Positions 1 to 7,669 of a stretch of 47,079 bases of DNA are shown one piece after another. The notes under the pieces were generated by a model. It had not been told where the DNA came from and did not search any database. It was given only the letters and a program-made list of their open reading frames with translations. The translations under genes and the position numbers were made by a program. Source of the stretch: Verrucomicrobiota bacterium (GTDB lineage Bacteria; Verrucomicrobiota; Verrucomicrobiia; Limisphaerales; UBA1100). Positions within the stretch are counted from its first letter, which is position 1, and every line of letters starts with the position of its first letter. The stretch is from contig JAOLZA010000015.1 in assembly GCA_028343615.1 (NCBI GenBank), forward strand, positions 1-47,079, in the 5' to 3' direction.

Positions 1-861
1 ATTTTGCAAGGAGGCGTGGCTGTGGACTATCTCCAATGGCGCGATTACGACGGCATCGGTCGCACAGTACGTAATGGACTGAACTTTACCGAGCGCGGCT
101 TTGGCATCCGTGGCGCGAAAGGTGTGCCGGATCGCGGGAACACTGCTGCGGCTCATCTCAAAAAAGGCGACATCGATTGGCAGAAAATTTTTGGCGAAGA
201 CGGTGTGCGATGGTTTCACACGGGTGGAATTTTTGCCGCACTCAGTGATACCACGCCGGAAGTAGTCATCGAAGCCGTGCAGGTGGCTAAACAGTACGGC
301 ACGATTGTGTCGTATGATTTGAATTATCGTCCGAGCCTGTGGGAAGGCATCGGCGGCCATGCTAAGGCGCAGGAGATCAATCGCGAGATCGCAAAATACG
401 TGGACGTGATGATCGGTAACGAAGAAGATTTTACCGTGTGCCTCGGTTTCGAGGTCGAAGGTATGGATGAAAATATTTCAAAAATAGAAGTCGATGCCTT
501 CAAAAAAATGATCGGCACTGCCGTGGAGGCGTTTCCGAACTTCAAGGCCACGGCCACCACATTGCGCGCCGTGCAAAGCGCAACCGTAAACGACTGGGGC
601 GCAATCTGCTGGGCGGACGGCGACTTTTTTGAAGCTACAAATCGCAAAGGGTTGGAAATCCTAGACCGAGTGGGCGGCGGCGATAGTTTTGCTAGCGGTT
701 TAATTTATGGGTTTCTTGCCACCGGTGACCCCCAGCAGGCCGTGGAATACGGCGCCGCCCACGGCGCATTGGCAATGACCACGCCGGGCGACACTTCGAT
801 GGCGACTTTGGCAGAAGTGGAACGGTTGATCGGCGGCGGGGGCGCGCGAGTGCAGCGTTAA
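1..861 (+). CDS. PfkB-family sugar kinase, probably 2-keto-3-deoxygluconate kinase (5' end outside window)
   Basis: The reading frame is open at base 1, so the N-terminus lies outside the window; an in-frame TTG at 4 is probably not the start. The visible 286 residues match the central and C-terminal parts of a ribokinase-fold (PfkB) sugar kinase. The family signature is DRVGGGDSFASG near the C-terminus (residues about 222-233), where the GGGD Asp is the catalytic base and the glycines form the anion hole; most relatives have GAGD. VSYDLNYRPSLW resembles the substrate region of KDG kinases. Such enzymes phosphorylate KDG or a related sugar with ATP in the cytoplasm. The gene converges on the oxidoreductase gene with one base between stop codons. 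The family is certain; the substrate is inferred. Confidence 0.85.
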   Translation: MLQGGVAVDYLQWRDYDGIGRTVRNGLNFTERGFGIRGAKGVPDRGNTAAAHLKKGDIDWQKIFGEDGVRWFHTGGIFAALSDTTPEVVIEAVQVAKQYGTIVSYDLNYRPSLWEGIGGHAKAQEINREIAKYVDVMIGNEEDFTVCLGFEVEGMDENISKIEVDAFKKMIGTAVEAFPNFKATATTLRAVQSATVNDWGAICWADGDFFEATNRKGLEILDRVGGGDSFASGLIYGFLATGDPQQAVEYGAAHGALAMTTPGDTSMATLAEVERLIGGGGARVQR

Positions 862-862
862 A

Positions 863-1891
863 CTATAAGGTCACAATTTTGCCCGTCTCAATCGACCGGC
901 CGGCCGCTTCGCATAATTCGACAGATCCTACAGCGTCGGCGGCAGTGACGGTGCTTGGTGCGTTGCCTTGGCTGATGCAATTGGCGAAGTATGCGATTTG
1001 GCCGGCGTAGCCGTCGGGGGCATTGAGTTTTAGCGTTTTAGGTTCTTTGTTTTTCTCGAAAAGTTTCAGGCAATCCTTTTCGCGAGTATTGTCGAAATCC
1101 ACCGTGGCGTTTTCGAAATTCAGGGTGTATTCCATGCTGAACCCGAAGCCTTCGGTCATCGCCCAACTGCCTTCAGCGGACACTGCCGCGCCACAATCCA
1201 CTTCATATTGAGCCAGTACGTGGTCAATCTCGCCGCTGACTTTGGAGTGCCCTTGGGCGTAAATAGATTTAGGTTTGCCAAAACAAAACCGTACAAAATC
1301 CGCATCGTGAATATGCAAATCCAGCAACGCGCCGCCGGATTTCTTGCCATCGAGAAAAGTGGATTGCCCCCAAGCCGGGGCTTCGGCGACGCGGCGGAAG
1401 CGTGCGCTCAAAACGCGTCCGTACCGGCCATCGTCAATCGCCTCTTTTACCCACACCCATTCCGGCCAAAAACGCAGGCACATTGCGGGCATAAAAAACC
1501 CTTTGGCGCTTTGTGCGGCAGTGGCGATTTCCCGCGCTTCTTCGCCGGTACGGGCCAAAGGTTTTTCGCAGAGCACGTGCCTGCCGGAATCGAGTGCGGC
1601 TAGGGATTGTTCGCGATGCAAAAAAGTCGGGGTGGTGAGATCGATGAGGTCTATTGAATCATCGGAGAGCAATTCGTCGAGGCTTCGGTACGCAGCGATA
1701 TGGGTCATATCGACATTCACCGGTTCATCGCTGCCCACGTTGCCATGGACGTCAGAAAAATCACCATCGAGATGCCGTCCGCTTGGGTTGCACAGCGCAG
1801 CAATTTCCACGCCGTCCACTTGTTGGTACGCGCGAATATGCGCCACCGCCATAAACCCTGTGCCCACTATCCCAACCCGAATTTTCTCCAT
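863..1891 (-). CDS. Gfo/Idh/MocA-family NAD(P)-dependent oxidoreductase
   Basis: This is a 342-residue cytoplasmic dehydrogenase. The N-terminus has the Rossmann motif VGIVGTGFMAVAHI, followed by the family's CEKPLA motif with its catalytic Lys (residues about 108-113) and a C-terminal beta-sheet domain containing LLDLHIHDADFVRFCFGKP. Members oxidise or reduce sugars, inositols or related polyols; the substrate cannot be read from the sequence. The frame is open upstream to 1987, but that part overlaps the glycosyltransferase gene. The ATG at 1891 (or the adjacent one at 1894) follows an AAGGA Shine-Dalgarno and places the Rossmann motif at the usual position. The start lies 5 bases after the glycosyltransferase stop, so the gene is probably the last of the minus-strand group that begins with nuoA. 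Confidence 0.9.
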   Translation of the reverse strand: MEKIRVGIVGTGFMAVAHIRAYQQVDGVEIAALCNPSGRHLDGDFSDVHGNVGSDEPVNVDMTHIAAYRSLDELLSDDSIDLIDLTTPTFLHREQSLAALDSGRHVLCEKPLARTGEEAREIATAAQSAKGFFMPAMCLRFWPEWVWVKEAIDDGRYGRVLSARFRRVAEAPAWGQSTFLDGKKSGGALLDLHIHDADFVRFCFGKPKSIYAQGHSKVSGEIDHVLAQYEVDCGAAVSAEGSWAMTEGFGFSMEYTLNFENATVDFDNTREKDCLKLFEKNKEPKTLKLNAPDGYAGQIAYFANCISQGNAPSTVTAADAVGSVELCEAAGRSIETGKIVTL

Positions 1892-1896
1892 CATAA

Positions 1897-2637
1897 TTAT
1901 CCTTGCTTCTTTATCGGCCATCGCCGCAACCCGTGTTGAAACCATAGCCGCCAAACCATCCACACCGCTTCCCATGCGATGTGCCATGACATTTTCGAGG
2001 TGCCCTCGATGCGTTCGGTAAACACGATATTTTGTTCCGCTACGCGTAGGCCTTGTCGCCAGATTTTATGGGTCATTTCAATTTGAAAACTGTAGCCATT
2101 GGAACGAACTGTAGTTAGATCCACGCTTTCGAGTGCTTTACGCCGGAAACATTTGTAGCCGCCGGTGGGGTCGCTGAAGGGCATGCCCGTGATCCATTTG
2201 ACGTATTTGGCCGCGCCGAGGCTTAGCATTAATCGCCGCAACGGCCAGTTGTTTACGCGAATACCGCCGCGGTAGCGCGTTCCCAAAACGAGATCCGCCT
2301 CTGCGGCCGTCTCGATGAAGCGCGGGATGTCCGTAGGGTCATGGGAGAAATCGCCGTCCATTTCGAAAACAAATTCGTAGTCGCGTTCCAATGCCCACTC
2401 GAAGCCTGCACAGTAGGCTCGGCCGAGGCCGTTCTTTTGCTGGCGATGTAATATGTGCACGAATTGGTGCTTCTCGGAAAGTTTGTCAGCCAAGTCCCCG
2501 GTGCCGTCGGGAGAATTATCGTCCACCACCAGCAAGTCGACTGACAGTTGGCCTAGCGCCTCGACGATGCCCGCAAGGTTGTCGCGTTCATTATACGTGG
2601 GCACAATGACGAGGGTTAAGTGTTTGGAATCCGGCAC
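1897..2637 (-). CDS. Glycosyltransferase family 2, polyprenyl-phosphate mannose/hexose synthase type
   Basis: This 246-residue GT-A fold enzyme starts at GTG. It resembles dolichol/polyprenol-phosphate mannosyltransferases: VIVPTYNERDNL at the N-terminus, VVDDNSPDGTG (nucleotide-sugar binding), EMDGDFSHDP carrying the metal-binding acidic motif, and FTERIEGTSKMS near the end. There is no C-terminal pair of membrane helices, so it is the short soluble or peripheral type like Dpm1. The expected reaction is transfer of a hexose from a nucleotide sugar to a polyprenyl phosphate at the inner membrane face, supplying lipid-linked sugar for envelope glycans. It sits 35 bases after the glycosylase gene and 5 before the Gfo/Idh gene. 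Donor sugar and acceptor are not determinable here. Confidence 0.88.
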   Translation of the reverse strand: MPDSKHLTLVIVPTYNERDNLAGIVEALGQLSVDLLVVDDNSPDGTGDLADKLSEKHQFVHILHRQQKNGLGRAYCAGFEWALERDYEFVFEMDGDFSHDPTDIPRFIETAAEADLVLGTRYRGGIRVNNWPLRRLMLSLGAAKYVKWITGMPFSDPTGGYKCFRRKALESVDLTTVRSNGYSFQIEMTHKIWRQGLRVAEQNIVFTERIEGTSKMSWHIAWEAVWMVWRLWFQHGLRRWPIKKQG

Positions 2638-2672
2638 GCCGCAGAATTGCGGGAGAGAGGTGGCGGGGCAAG

Positions 2673-3341
2673 TTATTTAACCGGGACGGGCAACAATGTT
2701 TGCAATGGGCATTCAGTGCAGAGCGGATTACGGGGTTTGCAATAGTGGTTTCCCACGACGACGAGTTGGGCGTGGAAGTCTTGCCAGTAATGAAGTTTAG
2801 CTGTGTCGCGTTTATGGCTCAGTGATTCTGTGCAGAGTAACTGAAGCTCATAATAATCCGCCTTGGTGTTGCACCAGCCGTGGCGTTCGAAGATGCGTTT
2901 GGTATAGGCATCGATGACAAAGCTGGAATGACCGCCGGCGTAAAGAAGGATGCTGTCGGCGGTTTCGGGGCCAACACCGTTGATGGCGAGCAAGCGGTCA
3001 CGGACCGTCGTGGTGTCGCCTTTGAAAAACCGCTTGAGGCTTGCACCGTGATGCTCGACGACTGTATCGACAAAGTTGCTCAGCCGTTTGGCCTTGATGT
3101 TGAAGTAGCCGGCCGGCCGGATGAGTTGCGCGAGTTGATCGTGGGTGAGGGCGTAGATATCTTTTGGCGAAAGAACGCTGGCCTCCTTGAGGTTGGCGAG
3201 GGCAAGTTCCACATTTTTCCACGAAGTGTTTTGCGTGAGAATGGCACCAACGCAAATTTCAAAAGGCGAATCTGCCGGCCACCACTGGAGATGTCCGCGC
3301 GCACGGTGCATCAGGCGATACGCTTGGCGGAGGGGTGGCAT
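2673..3341 (-). CDS. HhH-GPD base-excision DNA glycosylase (endonuclease III / MagIII-like)
   Basis: This 222-residue DNA repair glycosylase has the helix-hairpin-helix at residues 117-131 (LLAINGVGPETADSI) and the catalytic Asp at 144 in FVIDAYTKRI. The AILTQNTSWKNVE segment is typical of the endonuclease III-related, MagIII-like branch (COG2231). The lyase Lys of endonuclease III (GVGRKTA) is Glu126 here, which suggests a monofunctional glycosylase, perhaps for alkylated purines. Three Cys (201, 208, 211) match the first three iron-sulfur ligands, but the fourth position (217) is Leu, so cluster binding is uncertain. It lies 25 bases after the phosphohexomutase stop, and the operon context gives no clue to its lesion specificity. 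Confidence 0.85.
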   Translation of the reverse strand: MPPLRQAYRLMHRARGHLQWWPADSPFEICVGAILTQNTSWKNVELALANLKEASVLSPKDIYALTHDQLAQLIRPAGYFNIKAKRLSNFVDTVVEHHGASLKRFFKGDTTTVRDRLLAINGVGPETADSILLYAGGHSSFVIDAYTKRIFERHGWCNTKADYYELQLLCTESLSHKRDTAKLHYWQDFHAQLVVVGNHYCKPRNPLCTECPLQTLLPVPVK

Positions 3342-3366
3342 GGTGGTGGAAATTGGTATCCGAATT

Positions 3367-4776
3367 TTATGCCAACAATTTCCGGCAGGCGTTTTGTAGG
3401 CGTTTCATTTGGATGGCGGTTTTGGTTTCGAGATAGCAGCGAATGACGGGCTCGGTGCCGCTTGCTCGGAAGGCGACCCATTCATTGTTCGGGAGGAGGA
3501 ATTTATAACCGTCGGTAGTGATGAACTTTTTGACTTCGCTCTCTCCGATTTTGTCTAGGCCTTTGGCGAGACGTTTTAGGAGTACGGCTTTTTTCTCAGG
3601 GTTGATCAGGATGTTGATGCGGTCGGTATAAAATCTTCCGATTTGTTTTTCCAGGAGCTTTAGAATTTGGCCGAGAGATTTTTTTTCGACGGCGACCAAT
3701 TCGGCCATTAATAGACAGGCGAGGATGCCGTCCTTTTCAGGCACGTGGCCTTTGACGCTAAGGCCGCCGCTTTCTTCGCCGCCGACGATGATGGGCTTGG
3801 ATTCCATTAGCGCGCCGATGTATTTGAAGCCGACGGGGGTTTCGTGAAGCGTCACGCCGAGGTGGGCCGCAATGGCGTCAATCATGTGGCTGGTGGGCAC
3901 GGTGCGTACGGCGGCACCGGTCCAGTGCCGGTTTTTTTTGAGGTGATAAAGAGTGAGGGCAAGGATTTGGTTGGGCGTGAGCCACGTGCCATCGCGGTCG
4001 ACGATGCCAAAACGATCGGCATCTCCATCAAGGCCGAGGGCGAGTTGGGCTTTGCCTGATTTGACGCAGGCGGCGGCATCAGCCATGCCTTCTGCACTGG
4101 GCTCGGGAGGTTGCCCACCGAATAGTGGGTTGGGATGCGGATGGAAGCGCGTGACTTTTACGCCAGCTTCTTCCAATAAAACATCGAGATAACCTCGGCC
4201 TGCGCCGTACATTAATTCGACGGCGATTTTCATTTTGGTCTTTTTGATAGCGTCGAAATCGACGAGTTGGCAGAGGCGTCGGAAGTATGCGGGGCGTGGG
4301 TCAATTTCTTTGCACTCGAAGGTGCCTGTGACGGTGGCATCGAAAGTCCACTTTTCTTTTTGGCGGCGGGTGATGTTGTTTTCGACTGCGTGTGTGGCCT
4401 CCATGCTGGCGGGTGCGCCGTTGCCGAGGGAGAATTTCAGGCCCTGCCACTCAGCGGGGTTATGGCTGGCTGTGAGGCTGATGCCGCCAGCGGCCTTGCG
4501 GGTGCGGATGGCATGGCTGATGACGGGCGTGGGGGTGTCGCGATCGCAGAGCAGTGGAGTGAGTCCGTTAGCGGTGAGCACTTCGGCAGCGGCAAGGGCG
4601 AAGTCGCGCCCTAGGAATCGGGCATCGTGACCGATTATTACGGTTGAGGATTTAGAGGGTTTTAAGTAATCGGCAATGCCTTGGGTGGCGAGCCGGACGC
4701 GATCAAATGTAAAGTCGCGTGCGATGAGTCCGCGCCAACCCGAGGTGCCAAACTGGATGGGGGCCGTGTTGGGCAC
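3367..4776 (-). CDS. Phosphoglucomutase/phosphomannomutase family protein (alpha-D-phosphohexomutase)
   Basis: This 469-residue cytoplasmic mutase interconverts hexose 1- and 6-phosphates. All four family signatures are present: FGTSGWRG at the N-terminus, TASHNP with the phosphoserine, GLDGDADRFG for Mg2+ binding, GGEESGG for sugar recognition, and the phosphate loop FRASGTEPVIRCY at the C-terminus. The start is a GTG whose G is shared with the nuoA TAG stop (TAGTG), so translation is probably coupled. Whether glucose, mannose or both are used is not visible. Its product would feed nucleotide-sugar synthesis, which fits the glycosyltransferase two genes downstream and the glgC gene elsewhere in the window. 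Confidence 0.93.
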   Translation of the reverse strand: MPNTAPIQFGTSGWRGLIARDFTFDRVRLATQGIADYLKPSKSSTVIIGHDARFLGRDFALAAAEVLTANGLTPLLCDRDTPTPVISHAIRTRKAAGGISLTASHNPAEWQGLKFSLGNGAPASMEATHAVENNITRRQKEKWTFDATVTGTFECKEIDPRPAYFRRLCQLVDFDAIKKTKMKIAVELMYGAGRGYLDVLLEEAGVKVTRFHPHPNPLFGGQPPEPSAEGMADAAACVKSGKAQLALGLDGDADRFGIVDRDGTWLTPNQILALTLYHLKKNRHWTGAAVRTVPTSHMIDAIAAHLGVTLHETPVGFKYIGALMESKPIIVGGEESGGLSVKGHVPEKDGILACLLMAELVAVEKKSLGQILKLLEKQIGRFYTDRINILINPEKKAVLLKRLAKGLDKIGESEVKKFITTDGYKFLLPNNEWVAFRASGTEPVIRCYLETKTAIQMKRLQNACRKLLA

Positions 4777-5159
4777 TAGCGTTTCCAGTCGAAGGCCTTC
4801 TTCTTGACGGCATATATATAACCAACGAGCAAGATGCCGATGAAGGAAATCATGGAGCCGAAAATGAGCGGGGCGTTAGTTGCCAGCATATCTTTATAAA
4901 CCACGGCCCACGGGAAGAGGAAAATCACCTCGATGTCGAATAGGATGAAAAGCATCGCCACGAGATAAAACTTCACCGACATCCGCGGGGCTCCTTCGCC
5001 TTCGGCGGGCATCCCGCATTCGTAGGGGGTGTCCTTGGTGGGATTGGTTTCGGCTCGTTTACCGATGAGTTTGGAGAGAACGAGGTTGCCGGCGGCAAAA
5101 GCCAGGGCCACGCCCAGCAGAATCAGCACCGGTAGGTATTGTAGTAATTGCTCGTCCAC
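4776..5159 (-). CDS. nuoA: NADH-quinone oxidoreductase subunit A
   Basis: NuoA is a small membrane subunit of respiratory complex I at the junction with the peripheral arm. The 127-residue product has three membrane helices (about 8-31, 64-86, 93-115) and the family hallmarks YECGMPAEGEGAPRMSVKFY and MLFILFDIEVIFLFPWAVVY, with the acidic residues of helix 2 and the loop Cys. The start is GTG, preceded by a likely -10 box ending six bases upstream. No other nuo gene is in the window: the next gene is a phosphohexomutase overlapping by one base, and the upstream neighbour is divergent. NuoB-N must be encoded elsewhere, or this is an extra copy. Confidence 0.92.
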   Translation of the reverse strand: MDEQLLQYLPVLILLGVALAFAAGNLVLSKLIGKRAETNPTKDTPYECGMPAEGEGAPRMSVKFYLVAMLFILFDIEVIFLFPWAVVYKDMLATNAPLIFGSMISFIGILLVGYIYAVKKKAFDWKR

Positions 5160-5165
5160 GAGGAA

Positions 5166-5194
5166 CTATTAGGCATGGTTTGACTTGGCGTCCA
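5166..5194 (-). promoter_or_regulatory. Putative promoter of nuoA (leaderless arrangement)
   Basis: On the minus strand, a -35-like TGGACG (5194-5189) and a -10-like TAATAG (5171-5166) are separated by 17 bases. Only six bases lie between the -10 box and the GTG start, and no Shine-Dalgarno is present. The match is modest, but the geometry repeats at other genes in this window. Confidence 0.35.
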
Positions 5195-5214
5195 GCGCAA
5201 TCGCCATTTGCGGC

Positions 5215-5243
5215 TTGCATTTAATGCGCAGATTACCAACATT
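5215..5243 (+). promoter_or_regulatory. Putative promoter of the membrane-anchored TPR-like gene
   Basis: TTGCAT (5215-5220), 17 bases, then AACATT (5238-5243), which is followed after eight bases by the GTG start at 5252. The -10 match is weak (3/6). It is divergent from the nuoA promoter in the 92-base spacer. Confidence 0.3.
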
Positions 5244-5251
5244 CGCCGCCC

Positions 5252-5899
5252 GTGGAACCCGCAGAAACACATCCGGATCGGCTTATCGACTTTTGGGAAT
5301 GGCTGGTGGAAAACCGAAGGCAGGTGGTTTTGGCAATCTTCGTTGTCTTTGCCGTGGTGGTGGGTGTGTACATCAATCGCCAGAGCGAGCAATTAGCCGA
5401 GGAGGAGGCCGGCGAGGATGTATTGGCGGTAATAGACAACCGATTTTCCACGGAGGAGGTAGATTCTAAATCTCAGGCCTCTGAGAGATTTGCCAAAATT
5501 ATGGTGAACCACCCCGACACCGCGGCCGCAAGTAACGCAAAGTTTTTGCAGGCAAGTGCGCTCTTTGATGAAGGGGAATTTACGGAGGCCGAGGCTGTCT
5601 TTAGTGCCTATGCCTCGGAAAATCCGGAGAGTCCATTGCGGGCGGCAGCCGCATTGGGGCAGGCTGCATGCAAAGCCTCGCTCGACGATCCGGATGCGGA
5701 ATCGAAATATGAAGCGATTCGTAATCTTTATACCGGTACCCCTGAAGCAGTGCAGGCCACGCTCGCACTCGGCCGGTTGAAGATGGCAGCAAAGAATACT
5801 ACCAAGGCGAAAGAATTATTCACCGTTGTTTCCACAAATAGAATTTCCCGGTTTTGGGCTTCTGAAGCTAACAAATTATTGGGACAGCTCCCGGAGTAG
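5252..5899 (+). CDS. Membrane-anchored tetratricopeptide-like protein (YfgM-like)
   Basis: This 215-residue protein starts at GTG. A short cytoplasmic N-terminus holding IDFWEWLVENRR is followed by one membrane helix (about 24-42) and a helical domain of TPR-like hairpins, for example AKFLQASALFDEGEFTEAEA and ALGRLKMAAKNTTKAKELF. The architecture matches YfgM (TPR_21 family), which associates with the SecYEG translocon and periplasmic chaperones in E. coli. That role is transferred from the family, and sequence identity is not obviously high. The gene stands alone between the divergent nuoA and the aquaporin gene. It could equally be a general periplasmic scaffold. Confidence 0.7.
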   Translation: MEPAETHPDRLIDFWEWLVENRRQVVLAIFVVFAVVVGVYINRQSEQLAEEEAGEDVLAVIDNRFSTEEVDSKSQASERFAKIMVNHPDTAAASNAKFLQASALFDEGEFTEAEAVFSAYASENPESPLRAAAALGQAACKASLDDPDAESKYEAIRNLYTGTPEAVQATLALGRLKMAAKNTTKAKELFTVVSTNRISRFWASEANKLLGQLPE

Positions 5900-5965
5900 T
5901 GTCTGTTTTCGAAGTTGAATAACTCGGCCTTGACTCTGGGCCGCATAATCCGTTTTCTTCATCCA

Positions 5966-5985
5966 CGCCACAATTGTGGTGTTTT
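5966..5985 (+). promoter_or_regulatory. Perfect 12-base palindrome in a hairpin upstream of the aquaporin gene
   Basis: CCACAATTGTGG (5968-5979) is a perfect palindrome. With flanking bases it can form a stem of about seven base pairs with an AATT loop, followed by TTTT. It could be an operator for the aquaporin gene or a weak terminator of the upstream gene; the sequence does not decide between them. Confidence 0.3.
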
Positions 5986-6038
5986 GCCAAAAGGAGGCAG
6001 AGGAAGTGCTCAACAAGTGACACAAGGAGAATAAGGCT

Positions 6039-7016
6039 ATGGCTGAAGTGACAGGTAATCCATCATCCCCCCCAATAGAATATCGTGCGGCGCCTGTGGA
6101 GTCCGCACCGCAACCGGTCGCGTGGCCCGCCACCCAAACGGCCCACTCGGCAGAGGGCACTGCGAATGCGCCTATTGTGAAGCAAGTCTTGTCAGAATTC
6201 ATCGGTACTTTTGCGCTCGTGTTCGTGGCGGTCACGACGGTGTATTGGTTCGCTGTGGATTTTGTGGCCATCGCAATCGCCAGCGCGCTGATTGTGGCGT
6301 TGATGGTGGGCGTGCTCGCGCGTTTTGGTAGTGGTCAGTTTAACCCTGCGGTCACGCTGGGGCTCGTGCTCGGTGGTCGGCTGAAGTTTACACGTGCACT
6401 TGTCATTATTCCTGCGCAACTGGTCGCTGCAATTCTGGCGTCGTTGATGCTTGTAAATTTTCTTGGCCAAACGGAACTGCTCCAATGGAGCTATCCCAAA
6501 GTGAGCGCGCCTGAGCCTGGTGCACCGGTGGGCGGGCTGGTACCCAATGCTGGGCAGCCGGAATTTGGCTTGCGAACACCAGTGGAAGCCGGGACGCCGC
6601 GCATCCCAGAGCGGCTGGAAGTTCCCGAGCCCATTGGTCGTGCCCAGCCGCGTGCGATACCCGGATCACAGCGGGTATCCATTCTTCAAGCCATCGTGCT
6701 GGAAGCGGTGCTGACCTTTTTCTGGGGTATGGCGGCTTTTGCAGGATTACGCCGCGGCGCGCATCCCTTGCTCGGTCCGGTACTCATTGGTGCTGCTGTA
6801 GCAGTGGGTATCCTGACCGCGGGCATTCTTACCGGAGGTGCAATGAATCCCGCACGGGCATTTGGCCCTGCGCTGGCATCGGGCACATGGACCAATCAAA
6901 TGGTTTACTGGATTGGCCCTATGATCGGTGGTGCGCTGGCGGGAGTTATCTGTGGCCACTTCCTGTTTAACGACGAGGATGAATCTTCGGATGCGCCGGC
7001 TTATCCGGCCTGTTAA
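6039..7016 (+). CDS. MIP-family aquaporin / small-solute channel with extended loop C
   Basis: This 325-residue inner-membrane channel has six helices, with the paired half-helix motifs NPA at 102-104 (SGQFNPAVTLG) and 270-272 (GGAMNPARAFGPA). Arg273 is the conserved selectivity-filter Arg. Helix 5 has GAAVAVGILT where water-specific AqpZ has its filter His, so the pore may be wider or pass other small neutral solutes. Two additions are unusual: an N-terminal Pro/Ala-rich extension of about 45 residues and a Pro/Gly-rich loop between helices 3 and 4 (about 145-212), much longer than the usual 20-30. A clear AAGGAG Shine-Dalgarno ends nine bases before ATG. A terminator-like hairpin follows the stop. 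Confidence 0.92.
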   Translation: MAEVTGNPSSPPIEYRAAPVESAPQPVAWPATQTAHSAEGTANAPIVKQVLSEFIGTFALVFVAVTTVYWFAVDFVAIAIASALIVALMVGVLARFGSGQFNPAVTLGLVLGGRLKFTRALVIIPAQLVAAILASLMLVNFLGQTELLQWSYPKVSAPEPGAPVGGLVPNAGQPEFGLRTPVEAGTPRIPERLEVPEPIGRAQPRAIPGSQRVSILQAIVLEAVLTFFWGMAAFAGLRRGAHPLLGPVLIGAAVAVGILTAGILTGGAMNPARAFGPALASGTWTNQMVYWIGPMIGGALAGVICGHFLFNDEDESSDAPAYPAC

Positions 7017-7034
7017 TTAATTTGCGCCAAGATT

Positions 7035-7063
7035 GCCTCGGTTGCGGCCGGGGCTTTCTTTTT
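7035..7063 (+). terminator. Rho-independent terminator after the aquaporin gene
   Basis: The stem GCCTCGG/CCGGGGC (7035-7041 with 7048-7054, one G-U pair) has a six-base loop and is followed by a T-rich run. It lies 19 bases after the aquaporin stop and ends just before the Nudix ATG at 7067. Confidence 0.65.
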
Positions 7064-7066
7064 ATC

Positions 7067-7471
7067 ATGGATCAACCAATCGAGGTAGCGGCGGGATTGG
7101 TCTTTCGCAAAGGTCGTCTTCTCATTACGCAACGTCTCGCGGGCGGGCACTTGGCGGGGCTATGGGAATTCCCTGGTGGCAAACGTGAGGCTGACGAAGG
7201 TATGCTCGATTGCCTCCAGCGCGAATTGGCCGAAGAGTTAGGGATCACTGTGGCTGTTGGGCAATGCGTCGAAACACTGACCCATTCGTATCCTGAGAAA
7301 ACTGTGCGGTTGGAATTCTATTTATGTGAACTCATTGATGGAGACCCCATTGGTCTTGACGGGCAGGAACTCGCATGGGTGACCGTGGATGCGTTGGATG
7401 CTTATGAATTCCCTGCCGCTGATGCTCGTTTGCTTGAGCGCTTGAAAACGGAAGCCCTTTGGTGGGAGTAA
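7067..7471 (+). CDS. Nudix hydrolase, MutT-like (8-oxo-dGTP diphosphatase type)
   Basis: This 134-residue cytoplasmic pyrophosphohydrolase has a complete Nudix box, which starts GGKREADEG and ends RELAEELGI, preceded by GLWEFPGGK as in MutT. The likely role is removing oxidised nucleotides such as 8-oxo-dGTP, but Nudix substrates are hard to predict. A start at ATG 7067 gives the normal length; an upstream in-frame TTG at 7022 would add residues encoded by the terminator hairpin and is less likely. The gene therefore starts immediately behind the aquaporin terminator, without a Shine-Dalgarno, and may depend on read-through or an unseen promoter. The minus-strand tRNA-Pro lies 13 bases after its stop. 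Confidence 0.88.
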   Translation: MDQPIEVAAGLVFRKGRLLITQRLAGGHLAGLWEFPGGKREADEGMLDCLQRELAEELGITVAVGQCVETLTHSYPEKTVRLEFYLCELIDGDPIGLDGQELAWVTVDALDAYEFPAADARLLERLKTEALWWE

Positions 7472-7483
7472 TTAGGTGAAAAA

Positions 7484-7560
7484 TGGTCGGGGTGGTGAGA
7501 CTCGAACTCACGACCTCGTCGTCCCGAACGACGCGCGCTACCAGGCTGCGCTACACCCCG
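7484..7560 (-). tRNA. tRNA-Pro (anticodon CGG)
   Basis: A 77-base cloverleaf including an encoded CCA. The acceptor stem is CGGGGTG/CACCCCG with discriminator A; the anticodon stem CGTCG/CGACG encloses loop TTCGGGA, so the anticodon is CGG with G37 as in proline tRNAs. The T arm is GTGAG-TTCGAGT-CTCAC. It lies between the Nudix and SGNH genes on the opposite strand. Confidence 0.96.
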
Positions 7561-7592
7561 ACTCAAAATCTTTCGAAATCTAAAAGGGCGGG

Positions 7593-7621
7593 CATTTAAG
7601 CGCATTTCATCTTTAATGCAA
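7593..7621 (-). promoter_or_regulatory. Putative promoter of tRNA-Pro
   Basis: On the minus strand, TTGCAT (7621-7616), 17 bases, then TAAATG (7598-7593), about 32 bases upstream of the mature tRNA 5' end. The -35 is good and the -10 is weak. Confidence 0.35.
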
Positions 7622-7669
7622 CGCGTTTCTCGTAGTAACAACATAATCTGGTAACAACCAAGCTAGCAA

